Origin: an uncultured Bacteroidia bacterium
GTDB lineage: Bacteria; Bacteroidota; Bacteroidia; Bacteroidales; Prolixibacteraceae
Direction of reading: 5' to 3'
NCBI GenBank assembly: GCA_903907075.1
Contig: CAIVMQ010000044.1
Span: forward strand, 1-48,953
DNA: 48,953 bases
The translations under genes and the position numbers were made by a program. Each line of letters starts with the position of its first letter. Position 1 is the stretch's first letter. The notes below the pieces were generated by a model, which searched no databases, was not told the DNA's origin, and saw only the letters and a program-made list of their open reading frames with translations. This document shows positions 10,181 through 18,976 of the stretch, piece by piece.

Positions 10181-10414
10181 ATGGAAATTAAAATCTTAGG
10201 TGCCGGATGTGCCAGATGCAAAGCCCTTGAAAGACTTACACGGGAAGTTGTTGCCCAAAACAAAATCGATGCCACGATTACTAAGGTAGAAGACATTGTA
10301 GAAATTTTAAACTATGGAATTATGTCTACTCCGGCGATAGTTGTGAACGGAAAAGTTGTATTTAAAGGCAGGGTACCCTCAACAGATGAGCTAACAAAGG
10401 CATTAATCTCTTAA
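10181..10414 (+). CDS. arsE: small thioredoxin-fold protein, ArsE-like
   Basis: A 77-residue cytoplasmic protein of the small TM0996/MTH895-type thioredoxin family. It has the redox motif GAGCARC near the start and the cis-Pro segment MSTPAIVVNGK. I place the start at the ATG at 10181, three codons after an in-frame TTG. The order small thioredoxin-fold protein, exported thioredoxin-fold protein, CcdA-like permease matches arsEFG, described in Shewanella as a system against aromatic arsenicals. The symbol rests on that gene order and family match. Confidence 0.75.
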   Translation: MEIKILGAGCARCKALERLTREVVAQNKIDATITKVEDIVEILNYGIMSTPAIVVNGKVVFKGRVPSTDELTKALIS

Positions 10415-10424
10415 ATAAAGGACG

Positions 10425-10835
10425 ATGAAAAGACTTATGTATTTTGTTGTAATATCCCTAACATTAGGGAATGGTTTTTCACTCAAGGCCCAAACAAAAG
10501 ACAATCGGAGTCAAACGGAAACAGCACAAAAAGTAGAGGCTTACTATTTCCATCTCACATCCAGATGTGTAACGTGTAAAGCCGTCGAGTCGGAGGCAAA
10601 GAAAAACCTTGAGACCCTTTATCCGGGTAAAATAGTATTTCAATCGTTAAATCTTGAAGACTCGGAAAATGGTACACTTGTAAAAAAACTCGATATTTCG
10701 GGGCAAACGCTTCTCATTGTTTTGGGGGAGAAAAAAATAAACCTTACTAATGAGGGATTTTTGTACGCTCGAAATAATCCAGCTCGGTTTAAATCCATCA
10801 TCAAAGAACGCGTAGACCGACTTATAAGTCAGTAG
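10425..10835 (+). CDS. arsF: exported thioredoxin-fold protein, ArsF-like
   Basis: A 136-residue protein with a signal peptide (residues about 1-23, cleavage near LKAQ), so it acts outside the cytoplasmic membrane. The mature part has HLTSRCVTC as a CxxC redox site and then a thioredoxin-like beta strand region. It matches the ArsF family, reported to work with ArsE in reducing nitrophenyl arsenicals. An AAAGGA element sits just before the ATG, unusual for this genome. It starts 10 bases after arsE and ends 2 bases before arsG, so the three are one unit. Confidence 0.75.
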   Translation: MKRLMYFVVISLTLGNGFSLKAQTKDNRSQTETAQKVEAYYFHLTSRCVTCKAVESEAKKNLETLYPGKIVFQSLNLEDSENGTLVKKLDISGQTLLIVLGEKKINLTNEGFLYARNNPARFKSIIKERVDRLISQ

Positions 10836-10837
10836 CG

Positions 10838-11548
10838 ATGAATTTCCTTTCCTCGCTGCTTGACAACAGCACGATGCCTTGGATTACAGCATTTCTACTC
10901 GGTTTAATGACTGCTATAAGTCCGTGTCCGTTAGCCACGAATATCACTGCGATCGGATTTATTAGCAAAGAATTGGAAAACCGCAATCGGGTTTTTGTCA
11001 ACGGATTATTATACACGCTTGGGCGAGCAATAACCTATATGACTATTGCCCTGATGATCTACTTAGGTGCTGATCAATTTAAATTATCAGGATTATTCCA
11101 AATATACGGACAAAAAATTCTAGGTCCGGTACTAATCTTTATTGGACTGATAATGCTAAATGTAATAACATTCAAAATTCCTGGGGTTGGTGCCTTGTCA
11201 ACAAAAATGGAAAAGAAAACAAGATGGGGTCATCTTGACGCGATCCTTCTAGGGATGGTTTTCGCACTCGCATTTTGTCCCTATAGTGGCGTACTTTATT
11301 TCGGAATACTAATCCCTATGACCATTTCAAGTGCCTCTGGACTTTATCTTCCTGCAATTTTCGCGATAGCCACAGGGATTCCTGTACTTATTTTGGGATG
11401 GATACTTGCTTATGCTATATCAGGGATAGGAAGTTTCTATATAAAAGTTAGAAGCTTCGAAATTTGGTTCAGACAATTTATTGCCGTAATGTTTATTTTA
11501 ATAGGTATATATTTTATAATCCAATTTCTTATTGATTTATTCCGCTAA
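10838..11548 (+). CDS. arsG: CcdA-like membrane protein, ArsG family permease
   Basis: A 236-residue, roughly six-helix membrane protein of the CcdA/DsbD transmembrane superfamily. The two paired cysteine motifs are TAISPCPLATN in the first helix and LAFCPYSGVLYFG in the fourth, both with the Pro-Cys or Cys-Pro context of thiol-electron carriers. ArsG homologues have been described as efflux permeases for trivalent aminobenzylarsenicals. The CcdA ancestry and the two thioredoxin-fold partners also allow an electron-transfer role. It is followed after 8 bases by the arsP-like gene. Confidence 0.78.
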   Translation: MNFLSSLLDNSTMPWITAFLLGLMTAISPCPLATNITAIGFISKELENRNRVFVNGLLYTLGRAITYMTIALMIYLGADQFKLSGLFQIYGQKILGPVLIFIGLIMLNVITFKIPGVGALSTKMEKKTRWGHLDAILLGMVFALAFCPYSGVLYFGILIPMTISSASGLYLPAIFAIATGIPVLILGWILAYAISGIGSFYIKVRSFEIWFRQFIAVMFILIGIYFIIQFLIDLFR

Positions 11549-11556
11549 AAAGTTTA

Positions 11557-12579
11557 ATGATGAAAATCAGCCGGACATATTGGCAACCAATAATCTTACT
11601 AATAGGCTGGGGTGTGCTTTACTCCAATCTTAACACGATATCGAATTGGCTCATTGATCGTGTTTTTGAAATGAAGCAGGGGACACAACAAACTGAATCC
11701 ATTCGGTTTTTTATTTTCGAATTACCGAAAGTTATACTCCTACTTACACTGATTATTTTCGTTGTTGGTATACTACGGACTTGGTTTTCTCCAGAGCGTA
11801 CCCGGAAGTTATTAGAAGGAAAATCCACAATTACCGCTAATATCTTAGCCTCCTTATTAGGAGTCATAACTCCATTTTGTTCTTGTTCTGCAATACCTCT
11901 ATTCATAGGCTTCGTAGAATCAGGAATACCATTAGGAGTCACCTTATCTTTTCTGATTGCTGCGCCAATGGTTAATGAAGTAGCTGTAATTTTACTATTC
12001 GGACTATTTGGAATAAAAGTGATGCTCATTTACATGTTTACAGGATTATCCATTGCCATCACAGGTGGTTGGATTATCGGAAAATTAAAACTTGAACGAT
12101 GGGTTCAAGATTGGGTATATAAACGACAACTTGTAAATGTCTATCAGGAAGAGGAACAGCTTATGTTTGCTGACCGAATTCAAATGGGGTACAATTCAGT
12201 AAAAGAGATTGTAGGAAAAGTCTGGATATTTGTCGCCCTTGGAATAGCCGTTGGAGCTGGCGTACATGGTTATATTCCCAAAGATTTCATGGCCTCTTTC
12301 ATGGGAAAATCGGTATGGTATAGCGTCCCTTTAGCTGTAATCATTGGAGTACCGTTATATTCAAATGCAGCAGGTATTATCCCAATTGTTTCAGCTCTTA
12401 TTGAAAAAGGTGCGTCACTGGGCACTTCTTTAGCTTTTATGATGGCAGTGATTGGACTATCATTACCTGAAATGATTATTTTGCAAAAGGTACTTAAGCT
12501 CCCTTTAATACTAACATTTATTGCTGTAATAACTTTAGGAATTATATTTGTCGGATATTTATTTAATGCTCTTTTTTAA
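11557..12579 (+). CDS. arsP: ArsP/DUF318-type organoarsenical efflux permease
   Basis: A 340-residue membrane protein with about eight to ten hydrophobic helices in two repeated halves. The halves are marked by TPFCSCSAIPLFIGF with conserved cysteines and by GVPLYSNAAGIIPIV. This is the permease family PF03773. Members called ArsP export methylarsenite and trivalent roxarsone; other members are linked to copper or zinc. The ars neighbours favour an organoarsenical substrate, while the family alone does not settle it. It lies in the same run as arsEFG with an 8-base spacing. Confidence 0.78.
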   Translation: MMKISRTYWQPIILLIGWGVLYSNLNTISNWLIDRVFEMKQGTQQTESIRFFIFELPKVILLLTLIIFVVGILRTWFSPERTRKLLEGKSTITANILASLLGVITPFCSCSAIPLFIGFVESGIPLGVTLSFLIAAPMVNEVAVILLFGLFGIKVMLIYMFTGLSIAITGGWIIGKLKLERWVQDWVYKRQLVNVYQEEEQLMFADRIQMGYNSVKEIVGKVWIFVALGIAVGAGVHGYIPKDFMASFMGKSVWYSVPLAVIIGVPLYSNAAGIIPIVSALIEKGASLGTSLAFMMAVIGLSLPEMIILQKVLKLPLILTFIAVITLGIIFVGYLFNALF

Positions 12580-12584
12580 TTCTC

Positions 12585-12953
12585 ATGAAGTCGTCCCAAA
12601 TACCAACCCTACAGAATTATCACCTTGAAGGAATCCAGCATATCCTGCCTGCCGATGCGCTGGAAGCGATCCAAAATGGAAGTGCCTTACTTCTCGATGT
12701 GCGCGAAGAACATGAATGTAGTGCAGAGAGCATTGACCATGAAGAGGTTATTTATATCCCAATGTCTGTTATTGCAAACCAATTAAATTTGCTCCCACGC
12801 GACAAACCACTGGTAGTAATGTGTGCCGGCGGTATCCGTAGTGCCCGGGTCGTTAAATTCCTTATCGAAAATGGATTTCACGATATTGCAAACCTGGACG
12901 GGGGGTTTATGATGTGGCACGCCTTAGAATTACCGGTAAAGTACCCAAAATAA
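12585..12953 (+). CDS. single-domain rhodanese
   Basis: A 122-residue sulfurtransferase domain with the active-site loop VVMCAGGIRSARV (Cys-x4-Arg) and the typical start LLLDVREEHE. No signal peptide is present. It is 5 bases after arsP and closes the first ars module. Rhodaneses move sulfane sulfur or act in thiol metabolism; in this place it may help supply or regenerate the thiols used by the arsenic enzymes, which is inference. Confidence 0.88.
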   Translation: MKSSQIPTLQNYHLEGIQHILPADALEAIQNGSALLLDVREEHECSAESIDHEEVIYIPMSVIANQLNLLPRDKPLVVMCAGGIRSARVVKFLIENGFHDIANLDGGFMMWHALELPVKYPK

Positions 12954-12986
12954 ATCACGGTCAACTTAAAATTAAGATTATTTTTT

Positions 12987-13030
12987 GACGTACGCATACG
13001 TCGTAATGTTATTTAACGTATATTTACGTC
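12987..13030 (+). promoter_or_regulatory. double palindromic operator before the second arsR
   Basis: Two copies of ACGTA-N4-TACGT lie in the 96-bp spacer: GACGTACGCATACGTC at 12987-13002 and AACGTATATTTACGTC at 13015-13030. Their centres are 28 bp apart. A further half site ACGTA overlaps the arsR start at 13046-13050. The symmetry, the repetition and the position next to an ArsR-family gene point to an autoregulatory ArsR binding region. Confidence 0.7.
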
Positions 13031-13049
13031 ATAATTAAAACAGCAACGT

Positions 13050-13385
13050 ATGGCAGTTTCAAAAACAGAACTTTTCGAGGAGGTACTTCAGCAAAGAGCC
13101 TCTCTTTTTAAAACCCTGGCTCATCCGGCGCGTCTCCAGATTTTACAATTTTTGGCTGAGACAAAAACCTGCATTTCAGGAGATATTTCTGATTGTTTAC
13201 CCCTGAGCCGGACTACCGTAAATCAGCATCTTAAAGAGCTTAAAGATTCCGGATTGATTCAAGGCCATATCGAAGGGGTTAAGACAAATTATTGTCTCGA
13301 TTATAACAAGGTTGATGAATTAAAAAAAATACTGTCAGAATTCCTCAATGAAATCGAAATACCTGAGAATTTTTGTTGTAAATAA
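13050..13385 (+). CDS. arsR: ArsR-family arsenic-responsive repressor (second ars module)
   Basis: A 111-residue winged-helix protein with FKTLAHPARLQILQFL and the recognition region LSRTTVNQHLKELKDSGLIQGHIEG. Candidate metalloid ligands are the Cys in KTCISGD and in CLDYN, plus the terminal FCCK pair. It heads arsC, arsM and acr3 on the same strand and has its own palindromic operator. It is clearly related to, but distinct from, the first ArsR, which suggests separate control of the two modules. Confidence 0.92.
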   Translation: MAVSKTELFEEVLQQRASLFKTLAHPARLQILQFLAETKTCISGDISDCLPLSRTTVNQHLKELKDSGLIQGHIEGVKTNYCLDYNKVDELKKILSEFLNEIEIPENFCCK

Positions 13386-13454
13386 TCAACTCCTGCAATA
13401 CCTGTATTTGAGATAGAGTCCAGACGTCACATAAGTATATAAACATAAGATACC

Positions 13455-13877
13455 ATGAAAATATTAATTCTTTGCACAGGAAACAGTTGCCGCAGTCAGA
13501 TGGCACATGGATTCCTGCAATCTTTTGATTCGAAGCTTACAGTCTGTTCCGCCGGCACGGAAGCATCTGGAAGACTTAATTTAAAGGCCGTAGCTGCAAT
13601 GCAAGAGGCAGGCATAGACATCAGTCAACACACCTCCGATTCGGTAGCCAAATACCTTGATGAGACGTGGGATTATGTGATCACCGTTTGTGGTGGAGCC
13701 AATGAAAGTTGTCCTGCATTTATTGGAAAGGTAAAAAACAGGCTTCACATCGGATTTGATGATCCATCTCATGCCATTGGAAGTGAAGAGTTTATATGGA
13801 GCGAGTTCATCAGGGTACGCAATGAGATAAAGGAGAGGTTTTATGATTTCTATTTGACTAATTTAAAAATTGATTAA
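13455..13877 (+). CDS. arsC: arsenate reductase, low-molecular-weight phosphatase type
   Basis: Reduces arsenate to arsenite using thioredoxin. The 140-residue protein has the P-loop CTGNSCR (Cys7 to Arg13) and the redox pair Cys79 and Cys86 in CGGANESC. The three cysteines have the same spacing as Cys10, Cys82 and Cys89 of the Staphylococcus pI258 enzyme. DDPSHAIG carries the general-acid Asp. It is followed by arsM after only 2 bases. Confidence 0.96.
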   Translation: MKILILCTGNSCRSQMAHGFLQSFDSKLTVCSAGTEASGRLNLKAVAAMQEAGIDISQHTSDSVAKYLDETWDYVITVCGGANESCPAFIGKVKNRLHIGFDDPSHAIGSEEFIWSEFIRVRNEIKERFYDFYLTNLKID

Positions 13878-13879
13878 TC

Positions 13880-14683
13880 ATGAAAGCAGAAGATTTAAAG
13901 TTGATTGTTCAGGAAAAGTATGGTGAAATCGCGAATCAGAGCAAGCTCATTAACCAGTCGTCGTGCTGCGGGAGTACAAGCAGTTGCTGCGATGTAGACT
14001 ACACGATTTTCAGTGATGATTATTCGGGGCAGGCCGGTTATAATCCGGATGCTGATTTAGGCTTAGGATGTGGCATACCCACCAATTTTGCCGCAATAAA
14101 ACAAGGAGATCATGTTCTCGACTTAGGCAGTGGAGCGGGCAACGATTGTTTTGTGGCTCGGGCATTAGTTGGAGAGGGGGGCAAAGTTACCGGACTAGAC
14201 TTTACAGATGCGATGATATCCAAAGCGAATCAAAACAAAGACAAACTAGGATTTACCAATGTGGAGTTTGTCACCGGAGATATTGAGGAGATGCCCTTAC
14301 CGGATAACACCTATGACGTTGTAGTATCAAATTGTGTTTTAAACCTTGTGCCTGATAAAACTAAAGCATTTGATCAAGTTTATCGGGTATTAAAGCAGGG
14401 AGGCCATTTCTGTGTTTCGGATGTAGTCATTAAAGGAGATTTACCGGAAAAACTGCGCAAAGATGCTGAGATGTATGCCGGATGTGTATCAGGCGCGATT
14501 GAAATGGATCAATATCTTGCAATCATAGAAAATCTATTATTCAAAAATATCACGATTCACAAGCAAAAAGAGATCTCAATTCCCGAAGAGGTTTTGGCTA
14601 ATTATCTTTCAAAAGAGGAGATTACCAACTTTAAAAATGGAGGCACAGGAATTTTCAGCATCACCGTTTCAGGAACTAAGTAA
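13880..14683 (+). CDS. arsM: arsenite S-adenosylmethionine methyltransferase
   Basis: Methylates trivalent arsenic with S-adenosylmethionine. The SAM site [11 protein letters not shown] is at residues 79-89 and the acidic GLDFTDAM loop follows. The arsenic-binding cysteines are Cys64 in GLGCGIP and Cys202 in AGCVSGAI. The N-terminal CC pairs at 29-30 and 36-37 fit the usual additional cysteine of the family. The 267-residue length is usual for the compact bacterial form. It lies between arsC and acr3 in one transcription unit. Confidence 0.95.
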   Translation: MKAEDLKLIVQEKYGEIANQSKLINQSSCCGSTSSCCDVDYTIFSDDYSGQAGYNPDADLGLGCGIPTNFAAIKQGDHVLDLGSGAGNDCFVARALVGEGGKVTGLDFTDAMISKANQNKDKLGFTNVEFVTGDIEEMPLPDNTYDVVVSNCVLNLVPDKTKAFDQVYRVLKQGGHFCVSDVVIKGDLPEKLRKDAEMYAGCVSGAIEMDQYLAIIENLLFKNITIHKQKEISIPEEVLANYLSKEEITNFKNGGTGIFSITVSGTK

Positions 14684-14726
14684 ATTCTTCTTTTATATTT
14701 ATATACAGAAATCTAACGAATCAATA

Positions 14727-15770
14727 ATGAGTACTGTTAAACAACTTTCCTTCTTTGACCGCTTCCTTACCCTATGGATTTTCCTGGTTATGTTCGCCGG
14801 AATAGTAGCGGGATATAGTATGCCCGGAATTTCAGCTTTTTGGAATAACCTAAGTTCAGGAACGACTAATATCCCAATTGCCATTGGTCTTGTATTAATG
14901 ATGTATCCTCCTTTGGCTAAGGTGAAATATGAAAAACTACCCCTTGTTTTCAAAAACCTGAGATTACTAACATTATCCTTGACGCAAAACTGGATTATTG
15001 GCCCCTTTCTCATGTTCATTTTGGCAATCATCTTTCTGCATAACTATCCCGGATTAATGGTCGGAGTAATCCTTGTTGGCCTCGCGCGTTGCATCGCGAT
15101 GGTGCTGGTATGGAACGATCTGGCAAAAGGAGACACGGAACTGGCTGCAGGATTAGTTGCCTTTAATGCGCTATTTCAAGTGTTTCTCTATTCTGTGTAT
15201 GCGTGGATATTTATCACCTTTTTACCTCCAATTTTCGGATTACAGGGAGCCATTGTGGAAGTGTCGATTGGTGAAATTGCCCGGACGGTATTCATATATT
15301 TAGGTATTCCATTTCTCGCCGGACTGGTATCCAACTATCTGCTGCGAAAATGGAAAGGCAGCGATTGGTATTTTACCCGCTTTATCCCTAGGGTATCGGT
15401 GCTAACCCCGGCTGCCTTGCTATTTACAATCTTTGTGATGTTTTCTTTAAAAGGGGATAAGATAATCGGATTACCTCTCGATGTGATACGTGTAGCCATA
15501 CCCTATACGATCTACTTTGCCGCAATGTTCTTCTCCACCTTTTTCATAGCTAAATGGATGGGCGAAGGGTATGAAAAATCAACCCCGATGGCTTTTACAG
15601 CAGGAAGCAACGATTTCGAGCTGGCTATTGCAGTTGCAATTGCGGTATTTGGAATTAATTCGCAAGCAGCATTTGCCACTGTTATTGGACCGCTTGTAGA
15701 GGTGCCTGTGATGGTTGGATTAGTGAATGTGGCATTTTTCTTAAAGAGGAAATATTTTGATATAGCATAA
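14727..15770 (+). CDS. acr3: ACR3-family arsenite efflux permease
   Basis: Exports arsenite, driven by the proton gradient. It is a ten-helix protein of 347 residues from the ATG at 14727; the frame is open upstream into arsM but the family begins at [12 protein letters not shown]. The key motif [19 protein letters not shown] includes the essential cysteine, and the C-terminal half has [20 protein letters not shown], typical of ACR3. It is the last gene of the second ars module. Confidence 0.97.
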   Translation: MSTVKQLSFFDRFLTLWIFLVMFAGIVAGYSMPGISAFWNNLSSGTTNIPIAIGLVLMMYPPLAKVKYEKLPLVFKNLRLLTLSLTQNWIIGPFLMFILAIIFLHNYPGLMVGVILVGLARCIAMVLVWNDLAKGDTELAAGLVAFNALFQVFLYSVYAWIFITFLPPIFGLQGAIVEVSIGEIARTVFIYLGIPFLAGLVSNYLLRKWKGSDWYFTRFIPRVSVLTPAALLFTIFVMFSLKGDKIIGLPLDVIRVAIPYTIYFAAMFFSTFFIAKWMGEGYEKSTPMAFTAGSNDFELAIAVAIAVFGINSQAAFATVIGPLVEVPVMVGLVNVAFFLKRKYFDIA

Positions 15771-15789
15771 CTAACGCTTACAAAACGAT

Positions 15790-15980
15790 ATTCCAATTTA
15801 TTCAACCACTCCGTAGCTGAGCGTGTAGTTGCTATCACTACATTGGGCTAAACACCTATGGGAAAAACCTCGGAAGGAGCGTCTATAGCTCTAACCATAG
15901 ATACCAACCCACACATAATAGCTCCGAAAGAGCGTCCATCTACTAACCGAGGGTTTTAACCCTATGGAAAAAGCTCCATC
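15790..15980. repeat. REP-like imperfect repeats between acr3 and hydA
   Basis: The 210-bp convergent spacer contains short related palindromic elements: CTCGGAAGGAGCGTC near 15869 and GCTCCGAAAGAGCGTCC near 15920. Also present are ACCTATGGGAAAAACC and GGGTTTTAACCCTATGG. Such elements are widespread in intergenic regions of Bacteroidota. They may act as transcription boundaries. No transposase is nearby. Confidence 0.5.
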
Positions 15981-17771
15981 TCAAAACCGCTCCCGACGGA
16001 TATATTGTGTATGGAGCAGTTGATGCGACTTCTCCCCTAGTGGTTTTGACAGAAAGTCGGCATAAATCTTCAATATCTCCGGATTCAGATGTGATTTGCG
16101 CAGCGGCATCCCCTGGTCCTCGGCATAAATTGCTTCGGCACGCTTCTGTCGTATTTCAGGACTCGTTGGAATTGGTTGGCCTCCTCCTCCAAGACACCCT
16201 CCGGGACAAGCCATAAACTCAACAAAATGGTATTCCGAAGTGCCCGAAACAATCCGATCCATAACTTTCTTTGCATTGATAAGCCCATGGGCAACGGCAC
16301 ATTTCAATTCAACCCCTTCCAAGAACTCCCACTCCTCTAACGGATTTTCTATTCGAATAGAGCACTCCTTTACCCCATCCATTCCTCGTACAGGTGTAAC
16401 ATTTAAATTATCGAAAGGTATCTCACGACCAGTCACCAGCTCATAAACAGTGCGAAGAGCAGCTTCCATGACTCCTCCTGTTGCACCAAAGATAACCCCT
16501 GCACCCGTAGACTCACCCATAAGGCGATCAAACGGCTCATCAATAAGTTTTTGGAAGTCAATGCCTGCTTGTTTAATCATAATGGCAAGCTCGCGCGTTG
16601 TTAGCACATAATCAACATCCCGATACCCACTGTCATGCATCTCAGGACGGTTAGCCTCAAATTTCTTAGCCGTACACGGCATTACAGATACCGAGACAAT
16701 CTTCTCAGGCTTAAGGTTACGAACCTTTGCATAATAAGTTTTTGCAAGTGCTCCAAACATCTGCTGAGGTGACTTACAGGTAGATAAGTGACCTAAACAA
16801 TCGGGGTACATGTGTTCGATATATTTGATCCAACCCGGAGAACACGAGGTTGCCATTGGAAGTTTTATATCCGAATCATGATCAACCAAGACCTTCTTGA
16901 GCCGCACCATAAGTTCAGAGCCCTCCTCAATAATTGTTAAATCTGCCGAAAAATCGGTGTCCAAGACCGCATCAAAACCCAACCGACGAAGGGCGGCCAC
17001 CATTTTACCCGTGACGCGTGTTCCCGGCTCGAGCCCCATCTCCTCTCCTAATCCAACCCTCACAGCAGGGGCGGTTTGGATTACTACATGACAACTTTTA
17101 TCGGCTATCGCATCCCACACCTCTTCGATATAGTTCTTTTCGACCAAGGCCCCGGTAGGGCAATGATTGATACATTGACCACAATTGGTGCAGATCACAT
17201 CATTCATAGGCTTCTCAAAAAAAGTAGAGATCTTCATCTGATCACCTTTATAGGCCACCGTTAGAGCATTAACACCCTGTATCTCTTCACAAGTTCTCAC
17301 GCAACGCTGGCAACGGATACATTTACTGTCATCTTTGATTATCGATGGCGAAAAGTGGTCAATGGTATAATTTTTAAATGGTACCAACCGGATAAAATCC
17401 TGAGTCATAATTTTAAAGTCGGATGCCAGTTTCTGAAGTTCGCAATTTCCGTTTTTATAACACCGTGTGCAGTCAGCATTATGTTCCGAAAGGAGCAGTT
17501 CAATAATATGCTTGCGGGAATTTCGAACCTTGAAAGAGTTCGTAAGGATATTCATCCCCTCTTCGCAGGGTGTGGCGCATGCAGCTGACAACTTCTTCTG
17601 TCCAACAAGTTCAACAACACACACCCTGCAGTTACCGGCCACACACAGATCCTTGTGATAGCAAAGTGTAGGAATAATAACCCCAATATCTCGGGCCGCA
17701 TTAAGGATTGAGGTCCCCTGATCAATCTCTACCTCTAAATCATTGATGGTTATTTTTATTTTTGTGGTCAT
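15981..17771 (-). CDS. hydA: [FeFe] hydrogenase catalytic subunit (HydA)
   Basis: Produces or consumes H2 in the cytoplasm. The domains in order are an N-terminal [2Fe-2S] ferredoxin fold (CYHKDLCVAGNCRVC), a His-Cys3 [4Fe-4S] site (HNADCTRCYKNGNC), two [4Fe-4S] clusters (CIRCQRCVRTC and CTNCGQCINHC), and the H-cluster domain. The H-cluster domain has TSCSPGW, MPCTAKKFEANRPE and FMACPGGCLGGGGQP, all intact. The start is put at the ATG at 17771, three codons after an in-frame TTG, giving 596 residues. It is the last gene of the hydCBA unit. No hydEFG maturase genes are in the window. Confidence 0.96.
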   Translation of the reverse strand: MTTKIKITINDLEVEIDQGTSILNAARDIGVIIPTLCYHKDLCVAGNCRVCVVELVGQKKLSAACATPCEEGMNILTNSFKVRNSRKHIIELLLSEHNADCTRCYKNGNCELQKLASDFKIMTQDFIRLVPFKNYTIDHFSPSIIKDDSKCIRCQRCVRTCEEIQGVNALTVAYKGDQMKISTFFEKPMNDVICTNCGQCINHCPTGALVEKNYIEEVWDAIADKSCHVVIQTAPAVRVGLGEEMGLEPGTRVTGKMVAALRRLGFDAVLDTDFSADLTIIEEGSELMVRLKKVLVDHDSDIKLPMATSCSPGWIKYIEHMYPDCLGHLSTCKSPQQMFGALAKTYYAKVRNLKPEKIVSVSVMPCTAKKFEANRPEMHDSGYRDVDYVLTTRELAIMIKQAGIDFQKLIDEPFDRLMGESTGAGVIFGATGGVMEAALRTVYELVTGREIPFDNLNVTPVRGMDGVKECSIRIENPLEEWEFLEGVELKCAVAHGLINAKKVMDRIVSGTSEYHFVEFMACPGGCLGGGGQPIPTSPEIRQKRAEAIYAEDQGMPLRKSHLNPEILKIYADFLSKPLGEKSHQLLHTQYIRRERF

Positions 17772-17791
17772 AGCAGACAAGAATAAAACGT

Positions 17792-18976
17792 TTAATAAAT
17801 CATCTCTTCTCTAAAGTTCTCCACTATTGATGAAAAAGAGTTAGCAACCGATTGACCTAATCCACATTTAGCGGTAAATTGCATTGTTTCTGCTAACCGA
17901 AGAAGTTTTTCCAGATAACCGGCGGTCTTCTCACCCCGCTTTACCGCCTTAATACCATTGAGTAGTTGCTGGCAACCTACGCGGCAAGGGGTACATTGTC
18001 CGCACGACTCCTCCCTGAAAAATTCGAGATAATTATCCAACACATTATACATGGAACGCGAACTATTAAAGAGCATCATTGATCCTCCGGTAGGAAGTGA
18101 TATCCCGGTTAGTTTACCCTGGAAGCCTATCGTTGTTTCACTAAACCGTTTGCGGGGCACCAGAAATCCTGAAGCGCCCCCTACCTGCACCGCTTTGGTG
18201 TCGCCATCACCAAATTCATCAACGAAATCGACAAGGCTCATTCCCAGCTCTAATTCATAAATGCCGGGCTTAGGAGTATCCCCTGAGACAGAAAATAATT
18301 TTGAACCACGTGAATACTGTACACCCAGGTCATAAAACCGTTTGGCCCCATATTCAAAAATGGTGTAGGTATGGGCCAATGTCTCAACGTTATTAATTAC
18401 AGTAGGCTTTCCCATGTACCCCGAGACAGAGGGGAAGGGTGGTTTATTACGTGGCTCACCCCGTTTACCCTCCATCGATTCGAAAAGGGCAGTCTCTTCA
18501 CCACAGATATAGGCTCCGCTGCCCATAAATATCCGAATCGTAAATTCAAAATTTATCTTCCGGCAGTAGGCTACAAACTCCTCAATCGCCTTATTTAATT
18601 CGTGCTGAAGAAAAAAATACTCTCCGCGCAAATAAATATATCCCTCTTTCGATCCGATTACATAACCACAAATTGCCATTGATGTTAAAACTTTCAGCGG
18701 AACTTTCGAGAGGATTTCGCGATCCTTAAATGTTCCGGGCTCCCCTTCATCGGCATTACAAATGACATATTTAACAGCCTCTTTTTCTTCTGAGGTAAGT
18801 TTCCATTTTAATCCCGTTGGGAAACCGGCTCCTCCTCTCCCTTTAAGTTCGGAACTTATTAATTCATTGATCAGCTCCTGAGGAGGAAGATTTATTTTCC
18901 CAACCAGGATCTCTTTCCAGTCATTTTCATTTTTGAAAATAAAATCGAGCCGTTTGAGTTGGTAGGTTGGGGCCAT
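17792..18976 (-). CDS. hydB: NuoF-like flavoprotein subunit of the hydrogenase (HydB)
   Basis: Binds NADH and FMN and passes electrons to HydA. The FMN/NADH motifs are GRGGAGFPTGLKW and CNADEGEPGTFKDRE, with GSGAYICGEETAL, and the [4Fe-4S] site is ESCGQCTPCRVGC. At 394 residues it is only the NuoF core. It lacks both the N-terminal [2Fe-2S] thioredoxin-like domain and the C-terminal double [4Fe-4S] domain present in the long HydB of Thermotoga. Its start codon directly follows the hydC stop. Confidence 0.94.
   Translation of the reverse strand: MAPTYQLKRLDFIFKNENDWKEILVGKINLPPQELINELISSELKGRGGAGFPTGLKWKLTSEEKEAVKYVICNADEGEPGTFKDREILSKVPLKVLTSMAICGYVIGSKEGYIYLRGEYFFLQHELNKAIEEFVAYCRKINFEFTIRIFMGSGAYICGEETALFESMEGKRGEPRNKPPFPSVSGYMGKPTVINNVETLAHTYTIFEYGAKRFYDLGVQYSRGSKLFSVSGDTPKPGIYELELGMSLVDFVDEFGDGDTKAVQVGGASGFLVPRKRFSETTIGFQGKLTGISLPTGGSMMLFNSSRSMYNVLDNYLEFFREESCGQCTPCRVGCQQLLNGIKAVKRGEKTAGYLEKLLRLAETMQFTAKCGLGQSVANSFSSIVENFREEMIY

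Noticed and set aside
14637..14726. Longer N-terminus for the ACR3 transporter
   Set aside because: The extension lies inside arsM in another frame; ACR3 similarity starts at the ATG at 14727.
16007..17658. Several plus-strand open frames inside hydA
   Set aside because: They are antisense shadows of a fully conserved [FeFe] hydrogenase gene.
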